DNA from: JBEHWX01 sp048498995
Lineage (GTDB): Bacteria > Bacteroidota > Ignavibacteria > OLB7
Direction: 5' to 3'
Assembly (NCBI GenBank): GCA_048498995.1
Contig: JBEHWX010000010.1
Location: forward strand, 30,983-94,982
DNA: 64,000 bases
The translations under genes were made by a program, and so were the position numbers. This document shows positions 16,878 to 26,896 of this stretch, piece after piece. Position 1 is the stretch's first letter, and every line of letters begins with the position of its first letter. The notes under the pieces are model-generated. The model saw only the letters and a list, made by a program, of their open reading frames with translations, searched no databases and was not told the origin of the DNA.

Positions 16878-19800
16878 ATGACCATGGCCGCATCTCTACC
16901 CCCACGCTCCGCATTCGGCATCCGGTTCGCGCTTCTGTTGCTCATGCTGTTCGGCGGCATCGCCGTCGCGCGCGCGCAGCAGATCGATCCGGCCACCGCC
17001 GGACGACTCTATGTCTTCGCCTTCCCCGACACGACGGCCGACCTCGATCTCAAGGGAGCCAGCGCGCAGCGGAATCCGAAGCAGGACACCTTCGCCGTCG
17101 CGATCTACTCGGCCACCAGAAACAGCGTGACGATCACCGGCAACTTCGGCTACAGCAAGGTGGTAACGATCGCCGCCGGGACGACGGAGGTGATCTACCT
17201 CAACGGCAACCCGCGCGCGGCGACGCCGATCGCGACCGAATCGGGAACCATCTCGACCAAGACCTTCCGGCTCGAGGCCGAGCAGCCGGTGGTGCTCTAC
17301 TGTTTCATGATCACGAAGTTCGGCACCGAGGCCTTCACGCCGATCCCGGTCGAGCGGTGGGGAACCACCTACTTCACGGCCGCGATCCCGGGCGAGGTCC
17401 TGCTGGACATGGTCGGCCAGACCTGGGTGCCGAGCGCCGCCCCCGCGGAGATCCTGGTGATCGCCGCCTATGACCGCACCGCGGTCACCATCACGCCGAA
17501 CGCCCGACTCGACAAGAATGCGCCGACGACCGTGGTGTTGAACAAGGGAGAGTGCTATCAGGTGCAGAGCTATGTCGACACGAGCTCGGTCAACCTGGGG
17601 ACGCCGCAGCCGGATCTCGGCGGCAGCCGCATCACCGCCAACAAGCCGATCGGCATGATCTCCGGCAACACCCGCGCGCAGGGAATCGACATGATGAGCG
17701 GCCGCGTGAACGAAGCCAAGGGGATGATGATCGAATGGATTGCCCCCGCCGACGAGCACGGCACCGAGTTCGTCTACCTGCCCACCTGGGACAGTCAGCG
17801 TCCGACCGGCGCGCCGGGAGAGAACCCCAGCGAAAAACGACGGATGGAGACCGTCCGCGTCTACGGCACGAGCACCGATACGGGAAGCGTCCCGGTCGAG
17901 GGGTCGGTGATCGAGGGATACACCGGCACGATCTACAAAACATTCCAGACCACGACGACGAAATTCTTCGAGCTTCAGGTCGACTCGCCAACCCCACAGA
18001 TCATCGAAGCGCGGAAGCCGGTTCAGGCGTTCATGAGCTCCACCGGCGTCGTCCGGCTCATCAGCGAGGGCACCGGGATCTCCACCTACGACGCATGGGC
18101 GCCGTACATGGTGGAGCTGACGCCGCGCGAGCAGTGGCCGAGCGCCGCGCCCTACTACGTGCCGAAATCGCTCGGCACGAGCGAGCACTTCCTGAACATC
18201 GTCACCGACGCGGCCTCTCGGAACAGGATCACGATCAACGGGAAGGGGATCAGCTTCAACCGGCAGATCGTGGGGAGCCAGCTCTACTGGACTACCCTGA
18301 CGCTTACCGCGGGGGAGATGGGAGTGATTGCCGGCGCCGATACCGACGCGCGCTTCTATGCGTTCGTCTACGGGGGCACGGCCGGCTTCCAGGACATCCG
18401 ATCCGGCGTCTACGCCCAGAGCATCGGGCACATGTATGGCTATCCGCTGGCCCCACGCCGCCGCGTGCTCCTGCCGGCCGACTCGCTGAAGATCGATTCG
18501 ACCTACGACTGCTCCGAGCTCACCGTGAAGGTCCGCGCCCTGAACGCGAATCCCGCCGGCCTCCTCTCGATCACGCTCGACTCGGCGGTCAACGCCTACA
18601 TCAGGTACATCGACCCCGCCCCCCCCGATCCGGTGTCCGGCAGATCGCGGGCCGAGGTCGTGGTTGTCCCGATCGGTGCATACGACAGTGCTTCGGGCGT
18701 CGTTCACATTCAGGATCGCACCGGCAGAAGCTGGACGGTCGATTACCGCTGGGGCGGTAACGCCTTGAAGCCGGTCTCTCAGCTCGTCGACTTCGGAGAT
18801 GTACCCGTCAATGTGAAGCAGACGAAGACCGTCGCCGTGGTCAATAGGAGCGCGGCGGCGATACCGATCGACTCGCTCTGGCTGGCCTTCGGCGGCGTGG
18901 GCTTCTCGGTCCTGTCGACAAAGCCCGCGGTCTCGCACGATCCGAATAACCGGACGATGCTCAAGTCGGGGGACACGCTCGTGGTGACGATCGAGCTCGT
19001 TCCGACCATCGGGAACAACGCATACGTCGATTCGCTGACGGTGACGAGCGGGTGCACGTTGCTGGGGGTGCTGCTGCGGGCGCAGACGGTCCAGCCGTGC
19101 CTCCACGTCGACGACCTCGACTTCGGCGTGCTCGCCTCGGGCCAGCAGAAGAGCCTGCCGCTCGAGATCTGCAACAAGGGAACCGGCGAAGTCACCTTCA
19201 CCGATCCCTGGCTGACCTGGCTTCGGACGGAGTTCTCCGTCTCCCAGGCGGACATCGACAAGCTGAAGACGGTGGTGCTGACAGCGAACGACTGTGTCAG
19301 TATCACGGTCACCTTCAAGGCCGGCGGCAAGGGGAGCATTCACGAGGTGGCTCAACTGTGGGCGAACACCCGCACCTGTCGCGACACATCGGTCTGGACC
19401 GCCGTCGTCACGCAGCCGGGACCGCAGATCACCGGGTACGATTGGGGCCTGGTACAGGTCACGAGGGGGAACTCCTGCACCAAGAGCACGATCGAGAACT
19501 ACAAGCAGGATCTTCTGCTCACCAACGACGGCGACCGGCCACTTACCGTCGCGAAGATCGAGCTTCTCGGACCGGATGCCGATCTGGGCTTCTTCAAGCT
19601 CGACAGCTCGGCCATCGGCACCACCGTCAACGTTGGCGACGTTATCAATCCCGGCGACGCCGGACGTACGCAGCGAGTCGTCTTTACCCCGACGGAGGAG
19701 CGGGAATACAGTTGTATCGCCAGCGTGACCACCGGAGGCGCGACCCCGTTGACCTCCGAGAATACCCTCCGCGCCTTCGCCATGGACGCGCACGTGACGG

Positions 19801-20432
19801 TGAACAATCACGACTTCGGGCTCTACCAGTTCGTCGCCCCGAACAATCCCACCATGAACGGCAGGACCACGATCGTCGCGCGCGGATATTTCCCGATGAG
19901 GCTCACTTCGGTCAGGGTCAACGACGGCCTCGACTTCTCCATCACCGGCATCAGCAAGTCGGACGGCTCTTCGGCCGCGTTTCCGATCACGCTCTCCAGA
20001 GGGGAGATGCTCAACGTCGACGTGGCGTTCCATCCGCAGACCGCCGATCCGATGGTCAAGACGGCGGAGCTGGTGGTCGAGGGAACTTTCGCCCACTGCG
20101 ACGACTCGACCGGCCTGCTCAGAGCCGGCGTCACGCCCGCCGGCGTGGCGGTAACCGGCGATGACCGCGCCGGCGCCCTGGCGATCCGCATCGAGCCGAA
20201 CCCGGTCAGGAGCGAGGCGGCCATCGCGCTGCTGCTGCCGGCGCGCGCGCATACGACCGCCGAGATCTTCAATGCCGCGGGAGTCCGCATGGCCACGCTG
20301 GTCGACGGCACCCTCGATGCCGGCGAGCAGGTGCTGCGATGGAACACCGCCGGGGCTCCCTCGGGGCTCTACTACTGCCGGATCACCTCGGGAGTCCGGA
20401 GCCTGGTCCGGCCGATCGTCGTGATGCGATGA
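16878..20432 (+). CDS. Array member 1 (long): IgGFc-binding-type domain, HYDIN/ASH-like domains and T9SS tail
   Basis: An 1184-aa exported protein. The frame is open far upstream; I start at MTMAASL, just before the signal peptide (cleavage near residue 33, ARAQ-QIDP). Residues about 100-530 match the IgGFc-binding N-terminal domain (PF17517 type): VVLYCF, AEILVIAAYDRTAVTITPN, KGECYQVQSYVDTSS, DLGGSRITANKPIGMISGNTR and the family's own end motif GHMYGYPLAPRRR. Then come a DCSELTVKV domain, two ASH/HYDIN-like Ig domains (VDFGDVPVN; LDFGVLASGQQKSLPLEIC), a DWGLVQVTR domain with NSCTKS, and a third ASH (HDFGLYQF). Residues 1105-1184 are a T9SS type-A sorting domain (IEPNPV ... GLYYCRI). It is probably displayed on the outer surface. 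Binding specificity is unknown; the name IgGFc reflects homology only. Confidence 0.88.
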   Translation: MTMAASLPPRSAFGIRFALLLLMLFGGIAVARAQQIDPATAGRLYVFAFPDTTADLDLKGASAQRNPKQDTFAVAIYSATRNSVTITGNFGYSKVVTIAAGTTEVIYLNGNPRAATPIATESGTISTKTFRLEAEQPVVLYCFMITKFGTEAFTPIPVERWGTTYFTAAIPGEVLLDMVGQTWVPSAAPAEILVIAAYDRTAVTITPNARLDKNAPTTVVLNKGECYQVQSYVDTSSVNLGTPQPDLGGSRITANKPIGMISGNTRAQGIDMMSGRVNEAKGMMIEWIAPADEHGTEFVYLPTWDSQRPTGAPGENPSEKRRMETVRVYGTSTDTGSVPVEGSVIEGYTGTIYKTFQTTTTKFFELQVDSPTPQIIEARKPVQAFMSSTGVVRLISEGTGISTYDAWAPYMVELTPREQWPSAAPYYVPKSLGTSEHFLNIVTDAASRNRITINGKGISFNRQIVGSQLYWTTLTLTAGEMGVIAGADTDARFYAFVYGGTAGFQDIRSGVYAQSIGHMYGYPLAPRRRVLLPADSLKIDSTYDCSELTVKVRALNANPAGLLSITLDSAVNAYIRYIDPAPPDPVSGRSRAEVVVVPIGAYDSASGVVHIQDRTGRSWTVDYRWGGNALKPVSQLVDFGDVPVNVKQTKTVAVVNRSAAAIPIDSLWLAFGGVGFSVLSTKPAVSHDPNNRTMLKSGDTLVVTIELVPTIGNNAYVDSLTVTSGCTLLGVLLRAQTVQPCLHVDDLDFGVLASGQQKSLPLEICNKGTGEVTFTDPWLTWLRTEFSVSQADIDKLKTVVLTANDCVSITVTFKAGGKGSIHEVAQLWANTRTCRDTSVWTAVVTQPGPQITGYDWGLVQVTRGNSCTKSTIENYKQDLLLTNDGDRPLTVAKIELLGPDADLGFFKLDSSAIGTTVNVGDVINPGDAGRTQRVVFTPTEEREYSCIASVTTGGATPLTSENTLRAFAMDAHVTVNNHDFGLYQFVAPNNPTMNGRTTIVARGYFPMRLTSVRVNDGLDFSITGISKSDGSSAAFPITLSRGEMLNVDVAFHPQTADPMVKTAELVVEGTFAHCDDSTGLLRAGVTPAGVAVTGDDRAGALAIRIEPNPVRSEAAIALLLPARAHTTAEIFNAAGVRMATLVDGTLDAGEQVLRWNTAGAPSGLYYCRITSGVRSLVRPIVVMR

Positions 20433-20451
20433 CTCATCGATGATGACCTCA

Positions 20452-20489
20452 TCACCTCCCTCTCCGCCGCCGCGCGGAGGGGGAGGTGA
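20452..20489 (+). terminator. Terminator of array member 1
   Basis: TCACCTCCCTCTCCGC (20452-20467) pairs with GCGGAGGGGGAGGTGA (20474-20489). The sequence is homologous to the hairpin after member 2, including a compensated C-G to G-C change. Confidence 0.75.
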
Positions 20490-20572
20490 CCACGAGTGAA
20501 GAAGAACGAAATATCATGCTGCGGTGCCCGAGACCGGAAGCACGTATGTGTACACCCATAGCAGAGAATGCC

Positions 20573-22663
20573 ATGACCACAACAGTACGTTCGGCACGTT
20601 CACTTCCCCTGCAAGCCGTATCGGCCTTGATCATCCTGCTCTGTCTGGCCGTGAGCGCGGAGGCACGCACCGTCATCCCGGCGGCGCCTGCTCGGGCCGC
20701 CGCCGCGGGAGATTCGCTCCGGATCGATACGAGCTACGACTGCTCCGTCCTCACGGTCGACATCACGACCGTGAGCTCCAATCCGGCGGGACTCGGCTCG
20801 ATCAGACTCGACTCGGCCATCAACGCCTACCTGATGATCCTGGACCCGGAGCCGCCGGAGGGAGTGACCGGCAAGACCCGGGCAAAAGTCGTCGTGCAGC
20901 CGGTCGATCTGACGAAGAGTGCCTCCGGCATCGTGGTCATCGAGGACCGCACCGGTAAGCGCTGGAGCGTCAGGTACGCCTGGAGCAGCCCCGGACTGAC
21001 GACGATCCCACGCTACACGCTCGATCTCGGCGACGTCAGCCTCAATGTGAAGCAGCGAAGGACGGTCGCCGTGGTCAATACGGGCTCGACGCCGGTCCCG
21101 ATCGATACGCTGTTGCTGTCGTATTCCACCCAGGTATTCTCGATCGTGTCGACCACGCCGGCCGTATCGCACGATCCGAACAATCGGACGCTCCTCAAGC
21201 CGGGAGACACGTTGACACTGACCATCGAGGTCAACCCGACCATCCCGGACATGTCCTACATCGACACATTGACGGTGACGAGCGATTGCCTGAGGCTGAC
21301 GCTGGCACTACTGGCGCAGACGGTCCAGCCGTGCATCTACGTCGATAACCTCGACTTCGGCCAACTTGCTCCTGGCCAGCAGAAGAGTCTGCCGCTCAAC
21401 ATCTGCAACAAGGGACAAGGAGAGCTCCTCTTCCGGGATCCATGGCTGACCTGGCTCCAGAAGGAGTTCACCGTCTCGCAGGCGGATATCGACAAGCTCA
21501 AGACCGCCGTGCTGAAGGAGAACGACTGCATCCAGATCACGGTCACCTTCAAGGCCGGCCAGGAGGGGGAGTACAGGGAGGTTGCCCATTTCCAGGCCAA
21601 TGCCATCGGCTGCCGCGACACCTCCATCTGGAAGGCACTGGTGTGGAAGTCGGGCCCGCATCTCACCGGCTACGACTGGGGGCAGGTACGGGTCACGAAG
21701 AAGAATCCCTGCACAAAAAACACCGTCGAGAGCTACAAGCAGGACGCGCTGCTCACCAATGATGGCAACAGCCCAATTACCGTGGTGAAGGTCGAGCTGC
21801 TCGGTCCGGATGCCGACCAGGGTTTCTTCAAACTCGACAGCGCGACCGTGCCGCCGATCGGGGTGGGGGAAGTCCTCTCCCCCGGCCTGGCCGGACGCGC
21901 GCAGCGCATCATCTTCACGCCCGCCGAGGAACGGCAATACAGTTGTACCATTCGCGTGATCGTTGTCGGAACGAAGCAGGATACGGTCGAGGCGGTTCTT
22001 CGCGGCCTTGCCGTTGACGCGCACCTGCGGGTGGTCGATCACGACTTCGGGCTCTACCAGTTCAACGCCCCGAACGATCCGACCCTCCCCGGAACGACCA
22101 CCATCATCGCCACCGGTGGCTATCCCCTCACCCTCACCTCGGTCAGGGTCGACGACGGACTCGACTTCTCCGTCAGCGGTATGCGTCGCTCAAACGGCTC
22201 GCCGGCCACGCTCCCGATCACCCTCGCTCCCGGCGATGTTCTCAACGTCGATCTGCTCTTCCATCCGCAGGCGGCCGCGCCGGAGATCAAATCGGCCGAG
22301 CTGACCGTTGAGGGAGATTTCTCCCGATGCGATGATTCCACCGGCCTGCTCAGAGCCGGCGTCACGCCCGCCGGCGTGGCGGTAACCGGCGATGACCGCG
22401 GCGGCGCCCTGGCCGTCCGCATCGAGCCGAACCCGGTCAGGAGCGAGGCGGCCATCGCGCTGCTGCTGCCGGCGCGCGCGCATACGACCGCGGAGATCTT
22501 CAATGCCGCGGGAGTCCGCATGGCCACGCTGGTCGACGGCGTGCTCGATGCCGGCGAGCAGGTGCTGCGATGGAACACCGCCGGGGCTCCCTCCGGGCTC
22601 TACTACTGCCGGATCACCTCGGGAGTCCGGAGCCTGGTCCGGCCGATCGTCGTGATGCGATGA
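20573..22663 (+). CDS. Array member 2 (short): HYDIN/ASH-like domains with T9SS tail, no IgGFc domain
   Basis: A 696-aa protein. I start at MTTTVRSAR because it gives a signal peptide (about 1-31, AVSAEA); a GTG upstream lies inside the previous terminator. The mature part begins directly with the DCSVLTVDI domain and continues with the same domain order as the C-terminal half of member 1: ASH (LDLGDVSLNVKQ), ASH with six cysteines (LDFGQLAPGQQKSLPLNIC ... GCRDTS), DWGQVRVTK with NPCTKN, HDFGLYQF, and a T9SS sorting domain (about 617-696). It is therefore a paralogue of member 1 that lacks the IgGFc-type domain. The last 338 bp of both genes are colinear and nearly identical. It may assemble with member 1 at the cell surface; that is inference. 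Confidence 0.87.
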   Translation: MTTTVRSARSLPLQAVSALIILLCLAVSAEARTVIPAAPARAAAAGDSLRIDTSYDCSVLTVDITTVSSNPAGLGSIRLDSAINAYLMILDPEPPEGVTGKTRAKVVVQPVDLTKSASGIVVIEDRTGKRWSVRYAWSSPGLTTIPRYTLDLGDVSLNVKQRRTVAVVNTGSTPVPIDTLLLSYSTQVFSIVSTTPAVSHDPNNRTLLKPGDTLTLTIEVNPTIPDMSYIDTLTVTSDCLRLTLALLAQTVQPCIYVDNLDFGQLAPGQQKSLPLNICNKGQGELLFRDPWLTWLQKEFTVSQADIDKLKTAVLKENDCIQITVTFKAGQEGEYREVAHFQANAIGCRDTSIWKALVWKSGPHLTGYDWGQVRVTKKNPCTKNTVESYKQDALLTNDGNSPITVVKVELLGPDADQGFFKLDSATVPPIGVGEVLSPGLAGRAQRIIFTPAEERQYSCTIRVIVVGTKQDTVEAVLRGLAVDAHLRVVDHDFGLYQFNAPNDPTLPGTTTIIATGGYPLTLTSVRVDDGLDFSVSGMRRSNGSPATLPITLAPGDVLNVDLLFHPQAAAPEIKSAELTVEGDFSRCDDSTGLLRAGVTPAGVAVTGDDRGGALAVRIEPNPVRSEAAIALLLPARAHTTAEIFNAAGVRMATLVDGVLDAGEQVLRWNTAGAPSGLYYCRITSGVRSLVRPIVVMR

Positions 22664-22681
22664 CTCATCGATGATGACGGG

Positions 22682-22721
22682 ATCACGTCCCTCTTCGCCA
22701 CCACGCGGAGGGGGACGTGAT
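22682..22721 (+). terminator. Terminator of array member 2
   Basis: ATCACGTCCCTC (22682-22693) pairs with the strand ending GGGGGACGTGAT (22710-22721), with one bulged G. The structure is equivalent to the hairpin after member 1. Confidence 0.75.
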
Positions 22722-22897
22722 TCCACGATATGGGGTGGATCGATCAGTTGCCCCGCCACACCCGCCCTCTCATCCGTTCCGACCACCGCGCGCCGCGCCG
22801 ACATCGGCCATATCCCCGACACCTCCCTATATCCCCGACACCTCCCTCGGTTCCCACATTCGCTCGATCATCTCGCGCCCGGGGATGAACGGGCGCA

Positions 22898-22926
22898 ACT
22901 AACAATCCTCCACCGGACGGTGTTTA
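22898..22926. promoter_or_regulatory. Degenerate copy of the CTAACA-N16-TGTTAG element upstream of member 3
   Basis: CTAACA (22899-22904), 16 bp, then TGTTTA (22921-22926). Spacing and the CTAACAATCCTCC core match the well-conserved copies at 27006 and 32206. The remainder of 22722-23244 contains no supported gene. Confidence 0.45.
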
Positions 22927-23010
22927 TCCGTTCAGATCGTGAGCCTTCAGATCAACCCGATGCGCGGTTCCGGCGCACGGCTCCCCTCCTTTCATTCGAG
23001 GGCGACCGGA

Positions 23011-23024
23011 CGAAAAAAATTTCG
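23011..23024. promoter_or_regulatory. 14-bp motif CGAAAAAAATTTCG
   Basis: Near-palindromic AT-rich box in GC-rich DNA, 234 bp before the start of member 3. A copy with one substitution occurs upstream of member 6 (32337-32350). Confidence 0.35.
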
Positions 23025-23220
23025 CGAGGATCGTCACAATCGCCCCCGGATTCGGGTCTGTAGTGGTTACAACAGCAATGAACTGTCCCGACAGGCGGGA
23101 GTGTCGACCGTGCTCCGCCGCGGCATTCCGTTGCAACCTACGTACGCGGACGCACGACCTGCCCGGTAGCGCCGACACGATGAGAAGGCGCGACACGATC
23201 GAAGCACGGTGAATGGATCG

Positions 23221-23244
23221 GATATACGGATGGAGACACCCAAC
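23221..23244 (+). promoter_or_regulatory. Conserved leader with Shine-Dalgarno (GATATACG ... GGAGACACCCA)
   Basis: GATATACGG followed by ATGGAGACACCCAAC directly precedes the chosen start of member 3. The same leader is found before members 6 and 7. GGAG lies nine bases before the inner ATG and acts as a good ribosome-binding site, so the ATG that overlaps GGAG is probably not the start. Confidence 0.6.
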
Positions 23245-26200
23245 ATGAAACCTGGACCCCACATGCGCGGCGCGGCCATTGCCCTGGCCATGCTGCTTCT
23301 GTTGCTCGGAGCCGCCTGGGCTCCGGCGCAGCAGCTCGACCCGACAACCGCCGGGAAGAGCTACGTCATCGCCTTCCCGGACACAACACAGAACACGAGC
23401 GACTTCCGCACCGCCGCCATGCGGGTCCCGCAGCACGACTCGCTACTGGTGGCGATCTACAGTCCGACCGCCAACACCGTTACCATCGCCGGCAACAGCC
23501 GGAGCCGACAGCTCCAGATGAGGGCCGGCACGTTCGAAGTGGTCCTGCTCAATGACAGCGCGGCGCCGCTGGCGTCGGTGGCAAGCGAATCGTTTGCCAA
23601 GTCGAACAAGACGTTCCAGGTCGATGCCCAGCAACCGATCGTCGTGTACTGTTTCATCAGCACCGGCTACGGCACCGAGGCCTTCACGCCGATCCCGGTC
23701 GACAGGTGGGGGATGGAATATTACGCCGCCGCGATGCCGGGTGAAGTCATGTACAACGAGTCCGTTGGGGGCGCCACCACGTACGGCAAGGTGCCGAAGG
23801 GGGCCCCCGCGGAGATTCTGGTGATCGCGGCCTTCGACGGCACCATCGTCACGATCACACCGAACGGCCGCCTGAACCAGTCCGTACCGGCCGCGGTTAC
23901 TCTGAAGAAGGGTGAGTGCTATCAGGTACAGAGCTACGTCGACACGAGCTCGTTCAATCTGGGGACGCCGCAGCCGGATCTCGGTGGCAGCTACATCAGC
24001 TCCAACAAGCCGATCGGCGTCATCTCCGGCAACACCCGTTCGCAGGTCATCGACGCCGGCGGCCTTGCCAAGAACTCGTTCAAGAATCTGATGATCGAGT
24101 GGCTAGCCCCGGTCGAGCAGCATGGTCGCGAGTTCGTCTATCTGCCGACCTACGATCAGCTACGCCCGACCGGTGCTCCGGGAGAGAAGGCGGAAGACAA
24201 GCGCTCCGGTGAAGTGATCCGCGTCTACGGCACCGCCGGCGATGCCAACGAGACCACGCCGACGGTCACCAGCGGCCAGGTTATCGAGGGCACCAGCGGC
24301 ACCATCATCCAGACGCTCCAGATTCAGCGCACGAAGTTCTTCGAGACGCTGATCGGCGTCCCGGTGGCGCATGTGTTCCAGACCGACAAGCCGGCGCAGG
24401 CGTTCATGAACACCACCGCCGTGGTGAAGTACAACGGCACTGTCGGAGGAGGCTCGGCCTACGACTCCTGGGCCACCTACATGGTCGAGATGACCCCGCG
24501 CGAACAGTGGCCGAGCGTGGCCCCGTACTACGTGCCGCAGATCCTGAACACGACCGAGCATTACCTGAACATCGTGACCGACTCCGCCTCGCGCAACCGG
24601 ATCACGATCAACGGCAAGCAGCTGGCGATCACCCGCGCGATCGTCGGAACTCCCTACTACTGGATATCACAGAAGCTGACGCAGGGAGATCGCGGCGTGA
24701 TCGCCGGGGCCGATTCCAGCGCCCGCTTCTACGCGTTCATCTACGGCAACGTGATGGGTACCGAGGCGTTCACCGTCGGGACGTCCAACCTTAACCCGGG
24801 TCTCTACACCGAGAGCATCGGCCATATGTACGGATATCCGCTGGCACCACGCCGGCGCGTGCTCCGTCCGGCCGACTCGCTGCTGATCGACACCTCGTCC
24901 GACTGTGGCAGGCTCACCATCAAGATCAGGACGCTGAACCAGAAGCCGTCCGGGCTCAGCTCCATCCGGCTCGACTCGGCCAACAATGCCGAGGTGATCT
25001 TCACCGATCCGACTTCCCCGGAAACGGTGATCGGACTGACGAAGGCCGAGCTCACCGTGCGACAGATCGATCCGACCAAGGGCGCATCGGGATCTCTCGT
25101 GATCGAGGACCGCACCGGAGCGATCCACAGGATTCCATACTCAGCGCCTCCTCTTTACCGACTCTCGGTGCCGGCAACCGGCCTCGACTTCGGCGTGGTG
25201 CCGGTCAACGCCAAGCAGAGCCTGGTGGTGGCGATCGTGAATCCGCTCACCACGCCGGTCCAGATCGACACGCTGCGGCTGGCGATCAACACCCAGAGCT
25301 TCTCGATCGTCTCGACGAAGCCGACGATCTCGCACGATCCGGGGAATCGCACGCAAATCCTCCCCGGCGATTCGCTGCTGGTAACGATCCAGACCGCTCC
25401 GACTATCGCGAACCAGATCTATGGTGATACGCTGATCGTGAAGTTCGGCTGCGCGCTCGTCGCGATCCCGTTGCGCGCGGAGACTGCTCAACCCTGCATC
25501 ATGATGTCGAACCTCGATTTCGGCACGCTCGCGCCCGGGCAGTCGAAGAGCCTCCCGCTGACGATCTGCAATCGGGGAGGTGGCCGGATCACCTTCCAGG
25601 ATCCGTGGCTGACCTGGCTCCAGAAGGAGTTCGTCGTCTCGGCCTCCGAGCTCGACAGGCTCAAGAACGCCAAGCTCGGTCGCGACACCTGCATCACGAT
25701 CACGGTCACCTTCGTGGCCGGCGGGAAGGGTGCCTATCGCAGCGTGGCGCGGTTCTGGGCGAACACGCGCGATTGCCGCGACACGTCGATCTGGACCGCG
25801 AACGTCGCGCAGCCCGGGCTGGAGATCAGCGGCCAGGATTGGGGCGGCGTCAGGGTCACAAGGAATAATCCCTGCACCAAGAACACGCAGGAATATTTCT
25901 TCCGCGACATCATCGTGACCAACTCCGCGAACCAGCAGGCCGTCGTCGGAAAGATCGAGCTCGTCGGAGGCGACGCCGACCGAGGCTTCTTCAAGCTCGA
26001 CAGCACGAGCCCGGCGACCACGATCCAGGTGGGGGACGTGATCAAGCCGGGTGAGACTCAGCACGTGCAGCGGATTGCGCTGTCGGCTTCCGAGGAGCGC
26101 GAATACAGTTGTACCGTGCGCGTGATCTCCGAGGGCCCGCAGCCGGACACGGTGGAGGCCATCATACGCGCGACCGCCGGAGACCCGCACGTTCGGGTGA

Positions 26201-26829
26201 CCGATTACGACTTCGGTCTCTATCAGTTCGTCGCCCCGGGCGATCCACTACTGACCGGCCGCGCCCTGATCATCTCTCGCGGTCCCGTGCCGGTCTCGAT
26301 CAGCGCCGTCACGCTCGCCAGCGTGCCCGACTTCTCGCTGAACAGCGTCCGCCGGACCGACGGCACGCCGGCGTCGTTCCCGGAGACGCTCAACCCCGGC
26401 GACAGCCTCTACGTCTATCTCCGCTTCCATCCCCAGACGGCCGATCCGGTCGTCAAGACGGCGGAGCTGGTGGTGGAGGGAGATTTCTCGCGATGCGATG
26501 ATTCCAGCGGATCGGTGCGCGCCGGCCTTCCGCCGGCGGGGGTGGCTGTGACCGGCAACAGCCGCTCCGGCGTGCTGGCGATGCGGATCGAGCCGAACCC
26601 GGTCACCAACGAGGCGGCCATCGCCGTCGTGCTCCCGGCGCGGGCACGCACCACCGCCGAGATCTTCGACGCCTCGGGTGCGCGCGTGGCCACGCTGATC
26701 GACGGCATGCTCGACGCCGGGCAGCAGGTGCTTCGCTGGAATACCGCCGGCGCTCCCTCCGGAGTCTACTTCTGCCGCGTCACCTCCGGCGCGCTGGCCA
26801 CATCACGCTCGATCGTGGTAACGCGCTGA
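23245..26829 (+). CDS. Array member 3 (long): IgGFc-binding-type domain, HYDIN/ASH-like domains and T9SS tail
   Basis: A 1194-aa protein; the start is fixed by the GGAG nine bases upstream within a leader shared with members 6 and 7. The signal peptide is about 1-29 (WAPAQ-QLDP). The IgGFc-type domain covers about 100-535 with IVVYCF, AEILVIAAFDGTIVTITPNGRL, KGECYQVQSYVDTSS, DLGGSYISSNKPIGVISGNTR and GHMYGYPLAPRRR. Then follow DCGRLTIKI, ASH (LDFGVVPVNAKQ), the six-cysteine ASH (LDFGTLAPGQSKSLPLTIC ... DCRDTS), DWGGVRVTR with NPCTKN, YDFGLYQF and the sorting domain at 1115-1194. It has the same order as member 1 along its whole length. The last about 270 bp of coding sequence plus about 120 bp downstream are almost identical to the end of member 4. 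Confidence 0.88.
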   Translation: MKPGPHMRGAAIALAMLLLLLGAAWAPAQQLDPTTAGKSYVIAFPDTTQNTSDFRTAAMRVPQHDSLLVAIYSPTANTVTIAGNSRSRQLQMRAGTFEVVLLNDSAAPLASVASESFAKSNKTFQVDAQQPIVVYCFISTGYGTEAFTPIPVDRWGMEYYAAAMPGEVMYNESVGGATTYGKVPKGAPAEILVIAAFDGTIVTITPNGRLNQSVPAAVTLKKGECYQVQSYVDTSSFNLGTPQPDLGGSYISSNKPIGVISGNTRSQVIDAGGLAKNSFKNLMIEWLAPVEQHGREFVYLPTYDQLRPTGAPGEKAEDKRSGEVIRVYGTAGDANETTPTVTSGQVIEGTSGTIIQTLQIQRTKFFETLIGVPVAHVFQTDKPAQAFMNTTAVVKYNGTVGGGSAYDSWATYMVEMTPREQWPSVAPYYVPQILNTTEHYLNIVTDSASRNRITINGKQLAITRAIVGTPYYWISQKLTQGDRGVIAGADSSARFYAFIYGNVMGTEAFTVGTSNLNPGLYTESIGHMYGYPLAPRRRVLRPADSLLIDTSSDCGRLTIKIRTLNQKPSGLSSIRLDSANNAEVIFTDPTSPETVIGLTKAELTVRQIDPTKGASGSLVIEDRTGAIHRIPYSAPPLYRLSVPATGLDFGVVPVNAKQSLVVAIVNPLTTPVQIDTLRLAINTQSFSIVSTKPTISHDPGNRTQILPGDSLLVTIQTAPTIANQIYGDTLIVKFGCALVAIPLRAETAQPCIMMSNLDFGTLAPGQSKSLPLTICNRGGGRITFQDPWLTWLQKEFVVSASELDRLKNAKLGRDTCITITVTFVAGGKGAYRSVARFWANTRDCRDTSIWTANVAQPGLEISGQDWGGVRVTRNNPCTKNTQEYFFRDIIVTNSANQQAVVGKIELVGGDADRGFFKLDSTSPATTIQVGDVIKPGETQHVQRIALSASEEREYSCTVRVISEGPQPDTVEAIIRATAGDPHVRVTDYDFGLYQFVAPGDPLLTGRALIISRGPVPVSISAVTLASVPDFSLNSVRRTDGTPASFPETLNPGDSLYVYLRFHPQTADPVVKTAELVVEGDFSRCDDSSGSVRAGLPPAGVAVTGNSRSGVLAMRIEPNPVTNEAAIAVVLPARARTTAEIFDASGARVATLIDGMLDAGQQVLRWNTAGAPSGVYFCRVTSGALATSRSIVVTR

Positions 26830-26859
26830 TCGCTCGACAACCGATCGGCATCATGGACA

Positions 26860-26896
26860 ACGGCCCCTTCGCGGATGCGAGGGGGCCGTCGTCGTT
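26860..26896 (+). terminator. Terminator of array member 3
   Basis: ACGGCCCC (26860-26867) pairs with GGGGCCGT (26882-26889), with inner TCGC/GCGA around a GGAT loop. The tail is CGTCGTTT. The hairpin is nearly identical to the one after member 4. Confidence 0.75.

Noticed and set aside
16896..20252. 1118-aa minus-strand frame opposite member 1, and similar long frames opposite members 3, 5, 6, 7 and 8
   Set aside because: They lack signals and domains and track the real genes exactly, including duplicated tails; they are GC shadows.
20486..20572. GTG start for member 2 at 20486
   Set aside because: The GTG lies inside the terminator of member 1. The downstream ATG at 20573 begins a proper signal peptide.
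23230..23247. ATG at 23230 (and 32655, 29981) as starts of members 3, 6 and 5
   Set aside because: The equivalent codon in member 7 is ACC and out of frame, and GGAG within this stretch is a good ribosome-binding site for the next ATG.
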